DNA of 64,000 nucleotides from Symbiodinium natans (GCA_905221605.1 CAJNDS010001402.1:670001-734000); one strand, 5' to 3'. Counted from the first letter of the stretch, positions 10,700 through 53,744 are shown. Notes: generated by a model from the letters alone, not told the origin. Made by a program: numbers and translations.

Positions 10700-11337
10700 G
10701 GCGATCATGGCCTCCAGGTCCATGGCTGAAGCTGCTTCTTGGGCATCTTGTCTGCAAGCTCACAGGGTCCAACGTGCTCAGTGACTCTTATACAGGGTTT
10801 AGGGTTTTAGGGTTTGGGGTTTAGGGTTTTGGGTCTAGTATTAAGGGTTTAGGGTTTAGGTTTTAGTTTTGAGGGCTAGGGGTGCTCTTCTCGTGAATGC
10901 TTGGACTTCTATGTGGGTTTGAGTTTCAACTAAGTGGGTACCTGGTTCCGTTGGGAGAGATCTCCAATTTGTGAACGTCCTCAACCCCACATTGGCTAGA
11001 TCATATAGTCAAGACCTTGCAAGGAAGCAGATCGCTGCTTTTGTAGGAAGCTCGGATTTCATGTGTAGACATCTGAGTCGCCCCTTCAAACGAGACAGTC
11101 GGGGTGTTTAGGTATGTAGCCTCTGGAAGCCACAAGAAAGCCCCAGGTCTCGCCATCACGGAACTCGAGCCCTGAACCCCATGCATTCAAACGCACATGC
11201 TGTTGCAGACTGACAGCGGCGACAACTACAAGTCGATGGTCGAGACAGCTTCATGGGTATCTCGCCTGCAATGTGTGCGACGTCCTGAACCCCAATCTGG
11301 CTAGGGTAAAGGTCACGACCAGACAAGGAAAGTGTTT
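10700..11337. repeat. Diverged tandem duplication with an insertion in copy 1
   Basis: The segment ATGGCTGAAGCTGCTTCTTG ... TCTTGTCTGCAAG ... GGTCCAACG at about 10718-10775, continued at 10973-11030 by CGTCCTCAACCCC ... TTGGCTAGATCA ... CCTTGCAAGGAAG, reappears uninterrupted at 11236-11335 (ATGGTCGAGACAGCTTC ... CTCGCCTGCAATG ... CGTCCTGAACCCC ... CTGGCTAGGG). Copy 1 is split by about 200 bases containing TTTAGGG repeats. Both copies read plausibly as MAEAASWASCLQ / MVETASWVSRLQ, which may be a duplicated exon. Confidence 0.6.
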
Positions 11338-14300
11338 GTTTGTTTTGAGGGAGGGGGCGGGAGGGTGGGCAGGGGGTGTCCTATCACACCCGAGTCGTGA
11401 GCGTGCGGGGGAGCCTTCACGGAAGAGGGCCTGTGCAAGCTGACGATCGGGATTTGTCAAGGTCAGTCTCAAATTTTGATGGCGATATTTATGGGAAGCT
11501 CAGCACTTGACTCAGCAGTCAGGAATCCCTCTTATCAATGTGTTGCCCGACTGCCCGATTCCTTTGTTACTGTAAATACGACTACGACTACGACTTCAAG
11601 CTTAAGATGCGCTGATGCGCGTCCATTGCGCACCAGCCACAACAGTACAGCCGCAGGAACGCCTGTGAAGCTCTCAAATGAATCTCAAATGAATCTCGAA
11701 TCTTTTGGAATTCGGGATCAAGAAAAGGGCTCAAGGGGACTTAGGCTTTTTGGGTGCTGGGTGCAAGTTTGGCGCATCTTTTGCTTGCAACACTTTCCCT
11801 TACATCTATGTTTTTTCATATGACGCACTGCAGCTGGCCAGGTGCGTTGTCTGACCTGCTTTGAGTTTTGAACCCTAAACTTGGCCCTAAACCTAAGGCA
11901 GGAAGAACGATGAGAACGGTGCGGCAGTTCTTTTCATTTTCGAAGGAAGCCTCCAGGACTCAGGGTTTAGAGAACTAGGCGGATAGGTTTGATGGTTTTC
12001 GGCTTAGGGATACTGGGATGCATTGTGGTGCCTTTTTGGGGGGTCTCCGGTATGGCCGGTAGTAGTCTATATCAAAAAAAGTGCTTAATTACAGCACTTG
12101 ATTTGCCACTGGAGGAGCAAGTCCCCTTCGCCTTCGGCGGAGGACGCTGCGTCCGCTCCGGCGCAGGAAGCTGGACCTGGGTCTGAGGCTGTCGGGTTTC
12201 GAGTCTACCTTTAAATGCCACACTTCCAAACTGTCATAGTCATGGTCTATTACACCTCAACATTGGCATGAACGACGGTTGAAGACAGCAGAGTGTCTCA
12301 AGCCAGGTGTTTTCCGTTTTAAGATTGTGAGCTTCTGGTTCCGGGTTTGGGGGGGCTTCTGCAGGACTGCTGCTTCAAGTCCTTCAAAAATTGGCTTGAT
12401 CCAGAGGCTACCTTTGGCACATGAGACCTTCCTGCGGAGCTGCACAGCGATGAGTCCCTTGCGTCAGCAATTAGCCGGACCACCTGGGTTTTAGGGTAGT
12501 TTGATGGTTTGGGGATAACTGTAGGGTTGGAATGCGTCTGGCGGCTCTTCTATTTCGTCGCTGCGCATGCAGGCCCCGAAATTCGCAACCCACAATGGAA
12601 TCCTTGGACCCAGGACGGCAAGCTGACGATGAGCTGTAGTTTTGATCCCCGGAGTCTTGCCTGGCGGCATTGGCAACGAATCATAGCAAATTACGGGCAT
12701 GTTTTTTGGCTTCCGCATGCTGACCGTGCATGCGTATATGTGCAGCAGTTTGTTGAATCTTGTATAGATATAGGTATCATTTTCGCATGGACATAGGTAA
12801 CCCACGATCAGCCGAATGTTCTATACATGTATATTATATATATATACACATTTATATACATAAATATATAGTTAATACATACTTACGTACAGACATACAT
12901 ATGTATGCAGGACAACGGTAAAGTAATGGCGCTTGTATACACATAGTTCGCACACCAGATTGGAGGACTCTTCTTGGCAGGCAGGTGCCCTATGAACGGT
13001 CATAATTTGGGTCTTATAAGGCGCATGCCTAAAAGCCAGTAGGCTAGAGATTTGGGGCTATATTTCCCTACTTGCAGCGGAGGCAACCCGAATCGTTCCT
13101 ACAGCATGGGAGATGCCAAACTATGATGCCTGCCCTTCCTTCCAAGGAGGTAGGGAGGCGGCCCACGAAATTCGTCGAACTGCAGCTCGGGAAACAACGG
13201 GGCATTTGGAGGGACGGAGGCTCAGCGTTGGAGGCTTAGGGAGGGGCTTTGTGGGTCTGGGGTAGGTTTCCCAGCAGGCTGTCGGAATTCAGCGCGAGGG
13301 CGTTGCAGCATGTTCGACCTGCATGTGGCAACACTGCCGGCATTTCAGCCTCGCTTCTCATCCCCAAACACTTCAGCCTTCTAAGCCATAAATCCCAACT
13401 CTAAATCCCCGAACCTTAAGCCCTGTGTATGTCTTGTGCACGCCGAGCATGGCGACTCAATGATTCCCACATCTCGCCCATGGCAGACGCGTACCTTCTA
13501 ATGCCTGAGGCCCCTTCAGGCACTGGCTCCCGACACTTGCCTAAGCCTGCAAACCCTCCCTCACAAGACCGGGCCCTACGGTGAAATGCCTCAACATGCG
13601 GATGGCAAGTCCTCTTCCTGTGACCGTAGAGGGTGTCGAGGTTTTTTAATGCGTGCCGTGGTGAGCGCGCGATGATCTTGCGACCCTCTGCTGTCGCTTT
13701 TCCGGAGATTCTTCAGCTGATGCTGTCTTGCAGCTCGAACTCCCCAAGCTTTCAAGATGTCTTCCAGGCATGCTGAATATAGGGGCCGAGTGAATAAGGC
13801 GACTTTACGGCGGTCTTTCAGGGCTTCGGGCCAGCTGTTTTGTTCCTTAGCACTGGGCTGCCAGGAGTCATTTTGAAAAACGTCCGGGCATCTAAGATGT
13901 TACCCTCTTGGGGAGCCCACGGAGAAGTCAAGGGAGGCAGACTGCCCTTGGCATCTGCGTTAATGTGGACGCTGCTGCCTGTATCTGTTGCTGGCCGGTT
14001 TTCCGGGCGCTGTGCCAATGTGGAGTTCATGGCATGCCATGTCCCTATACCACCACTGATATACTTCTTGAAATCTTATGGGGGGGCTCTAGCACCTTAA
14101 GGGTTTTGGAGCAATCCGGGTATGACACTAAACCCTGAATCCAACCCGAGACCATACGAAGCCCTTCAAAGACTTTAAAGTCGCCCTCAAACACGGCACA
14201 GCTGCAACGATCAGCAGCCAGCTGTAGTACATCGCTTAAATCTTGTAACCCTGTTTAAAAAGGGTTCATTTGGGGGTTTATAGGGCTTATAAGGCTGCCT

Positions 14301-16161
14301 AAACTTACACCCTATATTGCTGTAAGCCTTGTGGCCATCTTAGGCCCTAACAACCCCGCAAACCCTTCGGCGTGATCGAAGGGCTCAATCCGGACGATCC
14401 GAGCCCGAGCCAGATTTCCTTCCCAGATTCTCCAGTCGACCTCGGTTGGAAACCGATCTAGGGTTGGCTTCCGGTTTTAGGGCTTTAGTTTGTCTCATTA
14501 TTCGGGGTAAGAAGAACCAGCAACTGGAGGACTCTGGCTTAAGTCGCCATCCCCACCTCCTCTTGGAGCTCAGGTTTAAAAGGTCTGGGTTGTGGAGGCG
14601 AAGGCCTCCCCCCTCACGCAGGCCCATGGCAGGAGAAAAAGAGTCCTTCTAAGCCACTTACCGAGATGCATGATTTGGTTGCAGTGATTCCCTCAGTCTT
14701 GTGGGCCGATGTGCTGCTGCCGCCTTTTTCTTTTTGCGCCGGCACGGACGCTGTGATGCAGCCTTACAGACCTTGCCGCGACTTTGTTGTTGTCCTCTCC
14801 CGAGGCTTGAGACTTTGCTGGAACCGTGAATCCTACGCTCACACCTTGCATGAATTGTAGGCTCTTATTCTCTCGCTCTGGAAGTGAATGAAGCTCAAGT
14901 TACTTTCTTGCCCTGATTGCCTTGCTGCCTAGAGTAGAAGTTTCCGCCAGAATGCGCCATCAGTCCGACAGCCTTCTTGGAGTGCACCACCAACCCCTGA
15001 AGCGCCAAGCAAATGAGTGACAGGCTGGGATTGAGCCTGAGTGGCGGTTCCAGGTGCAACGCCCGAAGCTGGCTCCAGTCAATTCACCAAACATGTCTTG
15101 CCTCAGGGCAGCGTGATTGCAGCGGGGATGACGCGGCGACAGTGGTGATGCAGTCCCAACGCTCTAATTCTACGCAGGGTTTCTCAGCTGTAAAGTCGTT
15201 ATTGATGACGATTCAGAACACCCCAAGGACGGTTTCCGAACCCAGAATCCAATCCACTCGTTGTGTTTGAATTTGGGGTTTCCATGCGCCCATGGGCCTG
15301 GACGAATGACGCACACGGAGAAGAGGCAGACGCAGCTTTAGTTTCCTAGTATTTTGGTACATACATGTCGGCATTGGTGGCGCTCGCATTGTGGTTTGGA
15401 TGCTTGGCCTTCCATTGCTTTCCCTTCATCTTCGCGACTCTCTGTCACTCTCTATTGTGAATGTCGAATATCGACCCAACTCCTTGATCTCCGTCCCATG
15501 CTTCTTCGGTTGAATTGATGCAGATCACGTAGTTCCAACCATCATTATCGCGCTCTCGAAAGTGTACAAGTTTTTGACCGAGTTGTCGTTTGCGAGAATG
15601 GCTCTGTTGAGCAGCAGGCAAACATGCGATCCTGAGCATGCTTTTTGCCTTGAAGCTCAAGTAGCAACTGCGGATCTGGTCCTTACACAGTCTTGAAACC
15701 CATGCTCCCCTCCAAGCCCCCAAAGTCTCCGAAGCCTGCAACATCCGGGAACCCTTCAACTGCCCAGCTGCCCCTGAAGCCCCGAACCCTAAAACCCCCG
15801 GAGCCCTTTTGGAAGCCACGCACCTCGGGCAAACAGGGCCGCTTGGTACAAGGAGGGCATCCTAGGCCTGCTGAGTGCTTGGAAGGATTTTGTTCTCAAT
15901 TGCGACTAGTCTGCAGGTTTCGTTTGCGCTTTCTGCGCTTTTGAGACGTCAGTTGTGATTTTTTGCATTTTTGCACTTAGACTTTGGAAAGGATTCTCCA
16001 AGCAGGTGGTGCTTGTCGGCATGGTATCAGGTCTGAGTACGCTGCATCAGCCTGCATGATCCTTGTATAGGCTGCAAGTTATGTGTACCAAGGCGCATCA
16101 GCTCTGAACACACAAGTTGGCTGTGGAATAGAGTGTGCTTCACATTAATTAGGGGCCCCAG

Positions 16162-45841
<29,680 letters not shown>

Positions 45842-48800
45842 GTGTGGGCCGGGTGTAGCAGCGTAGCTTCCTCCGTGAACAGAGCTGACGTAAGGTTCTG
45901 ATGTCTGCTGCTGTCAGCACTTCGGGGCCGAAAGCTACGGGCAGTGAGGAGAGAGATACCCTTAGCCCATGGCATCCCTCAGTCTGCACAACCGCCTGCC
46001 TGAGGCTGGGTCTTCGCTGAGCGGCCCGCAGTCTGGAAGTCTCAAGTTCCGGGGGCTTAGTGTTAGGACGAAGGTTATACCCACCAGCCAACTTTCACGG
46101 ACAGGCACAACGGCAGTGCCATCACATGAAGACTTTAGGGTTCAGGGTTTAGGGTTTCATTAGGGCTACACTTTCACACACTGAGCCGCCAAGTGCCTGG
46201 GTTGCTTAGGGACCCTAAAGTCTCCACAGCCAATTCGCAAGGCGTGCCAAATGCAAAAAGAGGGTTCCTGTGCCCCCCACCCCCCACCCTCACCCCGCCC
46301 CTACTGAACAGCAAGCATAAACTAGGCCCAATATGACACGCATGAGTTTGAGACCGCAGAGTTAGGAATCAGAGCGAGGTGTCACACAACTAAGAGCAAC
46401 AATGAGCAACAGGAAGGAGAATGTTAGTAAAATAGTGTCATTCGTGCTGACGGGGTGGAAGTGAGAAAGCAGCTGCAGTATTGGCAGTGATACTGTATCA
46501 GCAAGAGAATTCGTCACTGTCGGCGTCATCGTCGACGCCCCATGACCATCACGATATAAGTCATCTTTTGGTAACTTTTAGGGTTACCATCTGCAAAAAG
46601 TGAAGACCCAAGACCCAGCCCACGTGAGGGTGTAGGACCTGCAGTTTTGATCTGTAGCCGTTCTTGTTGACCAACCTGAAGGCCCCCAAGCATGCCAGCT
46701 GCCCCAGCGCCCACACTCCGAAAGCCCTGGAGTCAGAAAGTTGTTTGCATTGCGGCTCACAGCGATTCGGGCGGGTGAACAAACCCCTTTTTCGGGATAT
46801 CCTTCCGACAGCTGCAGAGCTGTGAGGAGCTGAGGCTTCGATTTCGGGGGTGTGGGCGGGTTCAGGGGCCGTTCCGGGGTCAGGGTTCAGAAACGCTTAT
46901 TGTGCCCATCTACGAGGCACGTAAGCGAACAGAAGGAAATCCCCCAAGCCAGCTCCTGACCCGAGCCGCAGCCCCGCCGAGGTCATGGGAAGCGCCAACG
47001 CCCAGGCTGGGGCCTCATGCGGGGCCCGTATCAGCTATCTCGGCCTGCTACTCACCCTAAACCCTAAACTCACACTTGACTATAATAGCTGTCGGTCTTT
47101 AAGGAGCCTCAGAGACCCCGAGCTGGACTTTGGAGGTCCCCGTGAAGTGAACTGAAAGCTCCATGCACGACAGCGGCCTTAGGGTTCAGGGTTTAGGGTT
47201 TTGGGTTCAGGGTTCAGGGTTTAGGGTTCAGGGTTCAGGGTTTAGGGTTTAGGGACCCTTGCTTTCTGAGGCCGACACCTGGTGCTTGTGGAAGAGACTT
47301 TTCGCGGCCGGGCGTCTGTGGTGCTCAAGAGTCCAGGGTGTTCAGGATTGGACTGCTTCGGGCCTTCTGCAGGCGCTACAGGATGTAAGGCATCGGGGAT
47401 CAACCTCCGGGATCTACGCCCAGGAAGCATGCTAAGCATATACTCACCTCCTTCCCTGCAAACGCCGCAGGCCCCGGCAGCACATCACGGACATTGCGGC
47501 TTCGTCTTCCTCCCCTTAACGGTGGTGCTATGGCGAAGGTGACATGACAGCTCACATGTGGTCAGGGCTCCAAGAGCTCCCGCGGCTAACTCTCGGTTCT
47601 CATGTGGCTGCGATTCCCTGCAGGGCGGGCTGATGAGCGTCGCACTGCCATGAAGCATGTTGCTACAAGATGCTCAGAGTTGCTTCCGTGACTTCGAAAG
47701 AGTTCAGAAGCGGTGATGCCGGACGTCATGGTGCATTGGGATGCGTATGCGCAAAAAATTAAGCACACGTCGCCATTGACGGGAGGCATTATAGGTTGGT
47801 GTAAGATCAAAGATGAGATGCTCGCGGATGCGCCTGCGCAAGGCGTGCATGTCGTCTTGCAACCAACCGGGTCAGACTGCGCCGCAGACCAGACTTAATC
47901 CGCTCTTTCTTTCGGGCTGGTGTCGTTCTGATGGTTAAAATGTACAATCAGCCGTCAACTTGCACGAGGCCCGTCAGCCTACATGCCACTCTACGAACCA
48001 AACCCGCAACGCTAATCGCTCCGCCCGCGTGTTGTTCTGCACGCAACGCAGCAGAAGCGGAACGAAAGATCGTAAACCGTGCAAACTGCCATCTATTCAA
48101 GGAACAGCTGCAACAGAGCTGACAGTCCACGTTTTGCTTCGGGTTAGAATCCCCCCTGCACCACAAGAAGTGAGAGCGCGCAAAAGCAGCCTCAAGCAGA
48201 CATTGCGCGCTTTCACTTTCCCTTTCACACGCTGCAAGATCCATATTCCTGCGAGCGAACATTGAGAAAAGGCGCTGTGGCCCGTCGCAAGCTGTGCCGT
48301 TGCACATCCCCAGGCTCAGATCTGAAGAGTCCTCCCGGCCCGAAAGCCCTGTAAGCCGAGTAAGGCTGCACATTCCGACCTGCCTGAGTCTGCGCCAAGG
48401 GGCCCTAAACCCTTGCGACCTTCAACCTGAGCCATAGATGCACTTCCGACTTTACGCTTCGGCAGAGGTGGCGGAGAGCTTTGCGCAAAGCAAAGCTGTT
48501 AAGGGACCCCGGCAGTCGCATGCCTGGCCTTGATCTCCAGGCCCTCATCGCCCTTTCGGGCCTCCTTCGGCACTGGCTGCAGGGCAGCCACAGCCGTTGC
48601 CACAAGCGGCTGCTTGCAATGTGCAGAAGCTGCACAGCGGCTGAGGGATCATGATGAAGGGTTGTCGGACTGTCAAGGCTCATCTATAGGGCTGCTTGCA
48701 GTGCGCAGGCTTCGCGTTGCTCCACGGGCCTGAAACTCCTTGCGGCAGTGATCCGTGTCTGCCCGAGTAGTTCCGTGCGCCAGCGTTTGCGGTGAAGCGA

Positions 48801-50900
48801 GTCAGCCAGGCACATCAGCACAGGTCGCATGTACACAACCACTTGGCCTTCTGATTGCACAAACATCACCGAACAATCCTTGCAAAGCTTGTCCGAGCCT
48901 GTCATAGCTGTGAGGCTGTCTGTTGCGTGGAGGGCAAGGGACGAGTACAGATCGTGCTGGAAGATCATGTTCTCGCTTCTCGACACATTGAAGCATCAGG
49001 CTTAGGCTAACCGCCGGTGAGCAACCAAAGCTTTGGCGATCCAATGCCGGAACAAAGGGAGCATTTTAGGATTTTGGTCTAGGGTTATAGGATCTGGTAA
49101 AGATTTCCATGCTCGTTGCCGTCTTCGCCGAAGGTTCAGCCCCTCGATTGGATCTGTGAAAGAGCGGGGCCTCTTGATGCGGTTGTCGCAGCACACAGCC
49201 ACGTCAGCACTCCTGCAGCATTGTGCTTGAGGGAAGGCCGAGTGTGGGGGCGAGGACGAAGCTTTCTCTCCATCAAATCCACCGCCAGGAGCACCAGTGC
49301 TCCGCCTTCAGCATCTTCTGCCCGAAGCATTGCACGGCTCAGCTCTGCATCGACGTTCCCGTGCTCAGCCAACTTCTACTTCACCATGCACCCGGTGTTC
49401 AACTCGGAGCCTGCAAGTGCCTGCACGGTTGGCAGCTCGTGTTTCTTGCCCTAACCAAGCTGCGGGGCTATGCAGCCGATGGGTGCAGATGAGGGAAGCA
49501 CGGAGCCTTGGCCTTGCGATCGCCACTTCGCACATCAACCCAAAACTAGACGCAGATTGCAATCGTCCTTGAATTATCACCCCCATCCGCATCACCCCCA
49601 CCTGCATGCTGCCTGCCTGTGATCAGGATGCCCCTTGCGACAACTTGAGCAGAGCAAGTCTTGTGCAACTTCAAATCCGCATCCTTCCTGAGCTCGGCAA
49701 CCGAAATCCTGCAAGCTGCGTGTCATCCACGACGGAGCAGGACACGTGATCATCCACTCCGTGCGTTTAAAAGGCAGCCTGGAGGCGTCCATACGGCACT
49801 GCCTTCCTTCAAAAGAGCAGCTCCCCTTTGTAAGAGCTGCTTGTTCTGCGCGGCTTCCCACCCTTAGCTATAATTATAGGGTCCCTGCCTCTTACTTGCG
49901 CCTCTGCAAAGGCCCCATAAGAACTCCCTAAGTTGGCCTTTGCGTTTTCGAGGCTCTTAGTCTTCGGTGCGGGCCTCTGCTCGAAAGCAGCGGGCTGTAG
50001 GGTGGCCTGCACCCCCAGGAGCTTCCGTGCGGTGTTTCTGCTGCAAAGGGGCCCAGAAAGGCCATGAGACCTACAGAAAGCACCCGGGGGCAAACGTTGA
50101 AGTCTGAGCTTGCGTGGGTCCTTGAAAAAGCTTCCCGAGCTCTTGGGGCTCTTCCTGAGCTAGGATCGACCAGAAGGTCCGTGAGCTTTTGAAACCCCTG
50201 AAGTTCGGAAGCAGAGCTCGGGATACTCAGGAAGCAGCAGCAAAGAAGGAGCTTCTGGCTTAGGGGCCTTAAAAGCCTGGCCCTTGGACCTGTCGGCCCT
50301 CTCTGCTCCCCTCTCTCCCCTGTGTGCAGTGCCTTTGGGCCTTCCGCGCCTCAAGCTAAAGTCCCTGCTTCCCACTTTAAAGGAAAGCTACAGCCAAAAG
50401 CTTCCGGAGGTCGTGGAGTGAGCTTGGGCCTCCACGAGGCTCTCCGGTTGCACCACAAGGGGGCTTCGCAGACCTTGCAGCCAAAGCTTCGAAAGCAGCC
50501 CGGAGGTGCCGTTAAAGGAGCCGAGAGGAGCCCCGAAGGCGGCGGAAGGCCGCAGAAGCCGAGAAGAAGGGGCTCCGCCACTTTGGAGTCGCAGGTCCAA
50601 AAGCAAGGATGCGCCGACAGTGGAGTCAAAGTCTGCTCGAGCCTCTCTCTCTCGACTTTTGCCTCCCGTGGCACGTAGCAAAACAGGGGGACCTCCCCAA
50701 TTGCAACATTGCAGCCCGACGCCTGGCGAAGGCGCGGGGCAACAACTGCAGCTTCAAACGTTGAAATGATAAACGTTGCAGGCTCCTCACTCCCACTGAG
50801 GCTATATCGGAGCAACTTTCCCAGAAGCTTTGTCCCCACTTCTCCAAAAGAATAGCTGGGCATGCTTGGCGGATCTGCCATGAAGAGACACAGGCACGAC
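45842..50900. other. Gene-poor region with several ambiguous frames
   Basis: Decayed heptamers dominate 46130-47260. Ambiguous open frames exist on both strands at 47713-47898 (plus), 47948-48373 (minus), 48405-48683 (minus), 49116-49454 (plus) / 49136-49372 (minus, AEHGNVDAELSRAMLRAEDA) and 50351-50881 (minus). Base composition is G+C-richer from 47.6 kb on and both strands stay open, so I cannot choose. No domain is recognised. Confidence 0.35.
47178..47256. repeat. Interstitial TTTAGGG / TTCAGGG run
   Basis: About ten heptamers alternating GGGTTTA and GGGTTCA, a mixed variant of the telomere-type unit. Confidence 0.88.
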
Positions 50901-50934
50901 AGAGCAATCCCTTCTTATGTGTGCTTCTTCCTTG

Positions 50935-52290
50935 CTTTCTGGGCCTACATTGTAGTCATCAAAGCCTGTAGTGGCTCATCAAAAATCTTGAGGCCAAAGA
51001 CATGGTGGTCCCTCTTCAAGGGCTGCAGCTATAGTAGCTTACCAGGTGCACCGCCCAAGAAGTGCCCGACATGTGTTCACGCGGCTGTCACGCGCGCTGC
51101 ACCTCACGCCGTCCCGCGCGTGAAGCCCTCCCAAAACTGCATGCCCCAGCAGACAGGTAGCTTGCTGCTCTCGGTTGCCCTCCAATAAGGGCTGACCACT
51201 GGTGGCCTCCTCAAAGTCGGGCCACAAGCAAGGCCACATGGCAGAGCACCGTGGCACCCCGTAGCAGAATGCATCGCTGCTCATCTGCACCAGAGCATCT
51301 TGGGCATTGTGCTCGACCCATATTCATTTTGCCCGCGACTGGATACCTCTCGTGCTGCCTTCTCACAGAACCGTTGCATCGTTGTGTTTCTCGGAAATGC
51401 TCCAGAATTACTGCCACAATTCCTTTCTGGGAGGGGTGGGCGGAGGGGGGTACATTGTGGTAGGTCCGAATGTGTTTTGTCACGCTACCTGGGAGGGGGA
51501 CCACCCAAAATTGCAACATGGCTGCCGGACAGCTGGCAGAGGGTGTGGGGAGCCACAACTTCAGATGCTCAAACGTTTACAGTTGCGGGCTCTCTGCCCA
51601 GGAAACCCTATTCTGCGCCGTCACAAGGATTCGCCGGACAGATACTTGCCGTAAGGTGATTGCCAGAAGATTGCTGCACTGATAACTAATGACTGGTGTG
51701 TAGCAGCCAAGAGGAGCTAGCAACGTTGCTTTTGAATCCTTCGACGACAGCAATTTGTATTCAGTGTCGCATGCATGCTTCTCTCCTGTGTTCTGAGCCT
51801 ACGTGGTACGCCTGAAAGCTTCTCGGGGGCCGGTAACAGGTCATCGGATATCTTGAGGCCAATAGCATGTTGGTCCCTCTTCAAGGGCTGCAGCTACAGT
51901 CGCCTACCAGGTGCCGCGCCCAAGAAATGCCCGACATGTGCTCACGCGGCTGTCACCTGCGCAGCACCTTGCGCCGTCCCGCGCGTGAAGCCCTCCAAAT
52001 ACTGCGAGTCTCGACAGACAGGGAGCTTTCTGCTCAGGTGGCCTCCTCAAAGTCGGGCCACAAGAAAGACCACATGGCAGAGCACCGTGGCACCCCGTCA
52101 CGGAAAGCATTGCTGCTCATCTGCGCCAGAGCATCTTGGGCATTGTGCTCGACCCATCTTCATTTTGCCCGCGACTGGATACCTCTCATGCTGCCTTCTC
52201 ACAGAACCGTTGCATCGTTGTGTTTCTCGGAAATGCTCCAGAATTCCTTTCTGGGCTCCAGAATTCCTTTGGGAGGGTTGGAGCCGGGGG
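50935..52290. repeat. Diverged tandem duplication (~870-bp step)
   Basis: About 50980-51420 and 51840-52250 align along most of their length: GGTCCCTCTTCAAGGGCTGC, GCCCGACATGTG.TCACGCGG, ACATGGCAGAGCACCGTGGC and CATCGTTGTGTTTCTCGGAA occur in both, in order. Copy 2 carries a short internal repeat of CCAGAATTCCTTT. In one frame both copies read LLKVGPQ(A/E)RPHGRAPWHP, then IAAHL, then QNRCIVVFLGNAPE, which may be a duplicated exon. The upstream part has stops in that frame. Confidence 0.8.
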
Positions 52291-52769
52291 GGGATACCTT
52301 GCAAGTGCCGCAATTCCCCTTTCACATCGCCAACGCGCTGTGTGTTTGCAGAGGGACCGGCCGATCTCCTTCGCTCCTGCATGGGGTCGAAGGATGAAGG
52401 ATGTCGTCTCTGCTAGTCTGCAGTGGATTCGGGTGCAAGTCTTACCGAATCAGCGCCTCCATCTTTCGGGATTGAGCTTTTTAAGACTTTAAGACCCCAT
52501 GGATGAAGCATGAGCTTCTGCAGTTCCTATCTGTGCGGGGGCATCCCGGCCGCATAGGATCTTCAGCAAACCCGAGGGTCTGTGGTGTTCCGCGGCTTTG
52601 CGGGTCCTGTCTCAAGGTCAGCTCTCAGAATGTCACGCGAGGAGGTGCGTGGGTGCGATTCTGATGCCGCTGCTCCTTTGTCTTCTAGGCCCCCGTGAGT
52701 TCACCTTCCCGTCCAGTTGCAAGCTTGTGACAGATTTGCAGGCCGTCCTGCATCTTAGTCGGCCACCTA

Positions 52770-53212
52770 CCTGCTCAGCGACGAGTCTTTGCCGATAGGT
52801 TCTCGGCCTTCAAAAGCATAAGTCATCAGTGGCTCGGCTGTCTCCACTGCAGTGCAAACAACGCGGCGATTTCCCTTCCGATAGGATTGTGCCAAGAAGC
52901 GGTGCAACAGTCTTTGGGTCTGTTGTGAAAGGCTGCTCTCAAGGCTGCCAAACTGTTTTGCAGGCTTTCTTGGCTGGATGTTCGTTTGGCCGTGCATGAC
53001 CCCTTGTAGAGCCTAAACACAGCTCTGCACCTCCAAGCGAACATGTGTGCCTCGTCCCGACTTGAAGCGGAAGAGACGAATGACATGCTCCTCATCAAAC
53101 ACATCGGCTGGACATCAGTCAGAATCGTACCGCAGCCTTCGGGCCAGCCGCCAGCAGCCTCAAGACACACCGGCTTTGCCAGGCTTGAGTTGCCTGCGGT
53201 AGAGTAACCCAA
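52770..53212 (-). CDS. Minus-strand coding-like region, unknown protein
   Basis: Two overlapping minus-strand frames look protein-like: 53212-52826 (for example SSRDEAHMFAWRCRAVFRLY) and 52997-52767 (LSQQTQRLLHRFLAQSYRKG). A switch from the first to the second near 52990 would give one long product, so a frameshift or intron may lie there. A related, more decayed segment lies at 53745-53890 on the same strand. No family recognised. Confidence 0.35.
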
Positions 53213-53272
53213 ACCCTCGGTTGCTCATTCTGAGGGTCGAAGTTTGCAGGCCCAAGCCCAAGGATTGGGGTT

Positions 53273-53533
53273 CTAGTCAAGAGCATTCAAGCGCCACAGC
53301 TCCTGCCGCGCCCAATCCGCCCCTAGCCGGTGCACAGAATTCACGACGTGCGAGACTTCGCTTTGCCTCCTGGCGTGTTTCTCATTGGTCTCCCGGGCGG
53401 CTTCAGTGGAGTCAAAGGAGGCTTCAGGCGTCACATACTGGACCGACCCGTCCTTGAAGCTACGGAGAACATCCGAGTATTGCACCGGCTCAACTTTGAG
53501 ACTGCGAGGAGCAAACGGCATCTGCGTAAGCAC
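53273..53533 (-). CDS. Minus-strand exon or small ORF, 86 codons
   Basis: MPFAPRSLKVEPVQYSDVLR, then FKDGSVQYVTPEASF and REQ/E/K-rich helix-like sequence to WRLNALD. The content is convincingly protein-like, more so than the plus frame over the same bases. It lies upstream (in minus orientation) of the region at 53212-52770 and could be the 5' part of the same gene. Confidence 0.45.
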   Translation of the reverse strand: MLTQMPFAPRSLKVEPVQYSDVLRSFKDGSVQYVTPEASFDSTEAARETNEKHARRQSEVSHVVNSVHRLGADWARQELWRLNALD

Positions 53534-53744
53534 TCAGTGTCGCTGTGAAGCTTGCTGAGCTCGACCACCCTTAATCAACCCCAGCACGCCCAGGCAGGCC
53601 CGCATCAAGACACTGTCAGCCTCCTTGTTGTGCTTCAGGCTTTGTAGTTGTATCAGTCCCGTCTTACCAGTACTTGAGAGTCCTTGCGAAAGGCGTTCCG
53701 CAGGGCTTCTGGGCTTGGCTCAGGTGCAGCCATGCCTAGTCCCG

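Larger units (their letters stand above)
10217..16161. other. Gene-poor spacer / upstream intron region
   Basis: No exon called with confidence. Short coding-looking stretches occur (for example the plus-strand frame around 14690-14850 and the S/P/A-rich stretch at 12105-12185) but none shows a family pattern. Decayed CCCTAAA sequence is common. AT-rich tracts occupy 12815-12905. Two internal features are listed separately: a telomere-like run at 10585 and a duplicated segment at 10.7-11.3 kb. Confidence 0.45.

Noticed and set aside
48135-48165. tRNA 3' end (TGCTTCGGGTTAGAATCCCCC with CACCA-like end)
   Set aside because: The T-stem pairs poorly and no matching acceptor, D or anticodon arms were found on either strand.
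50322-50881. Overlapping ORFs on both strands
   Set aside because: GC-rich DNA open in four frames; composition does not favour one strand and no motif is recognised.
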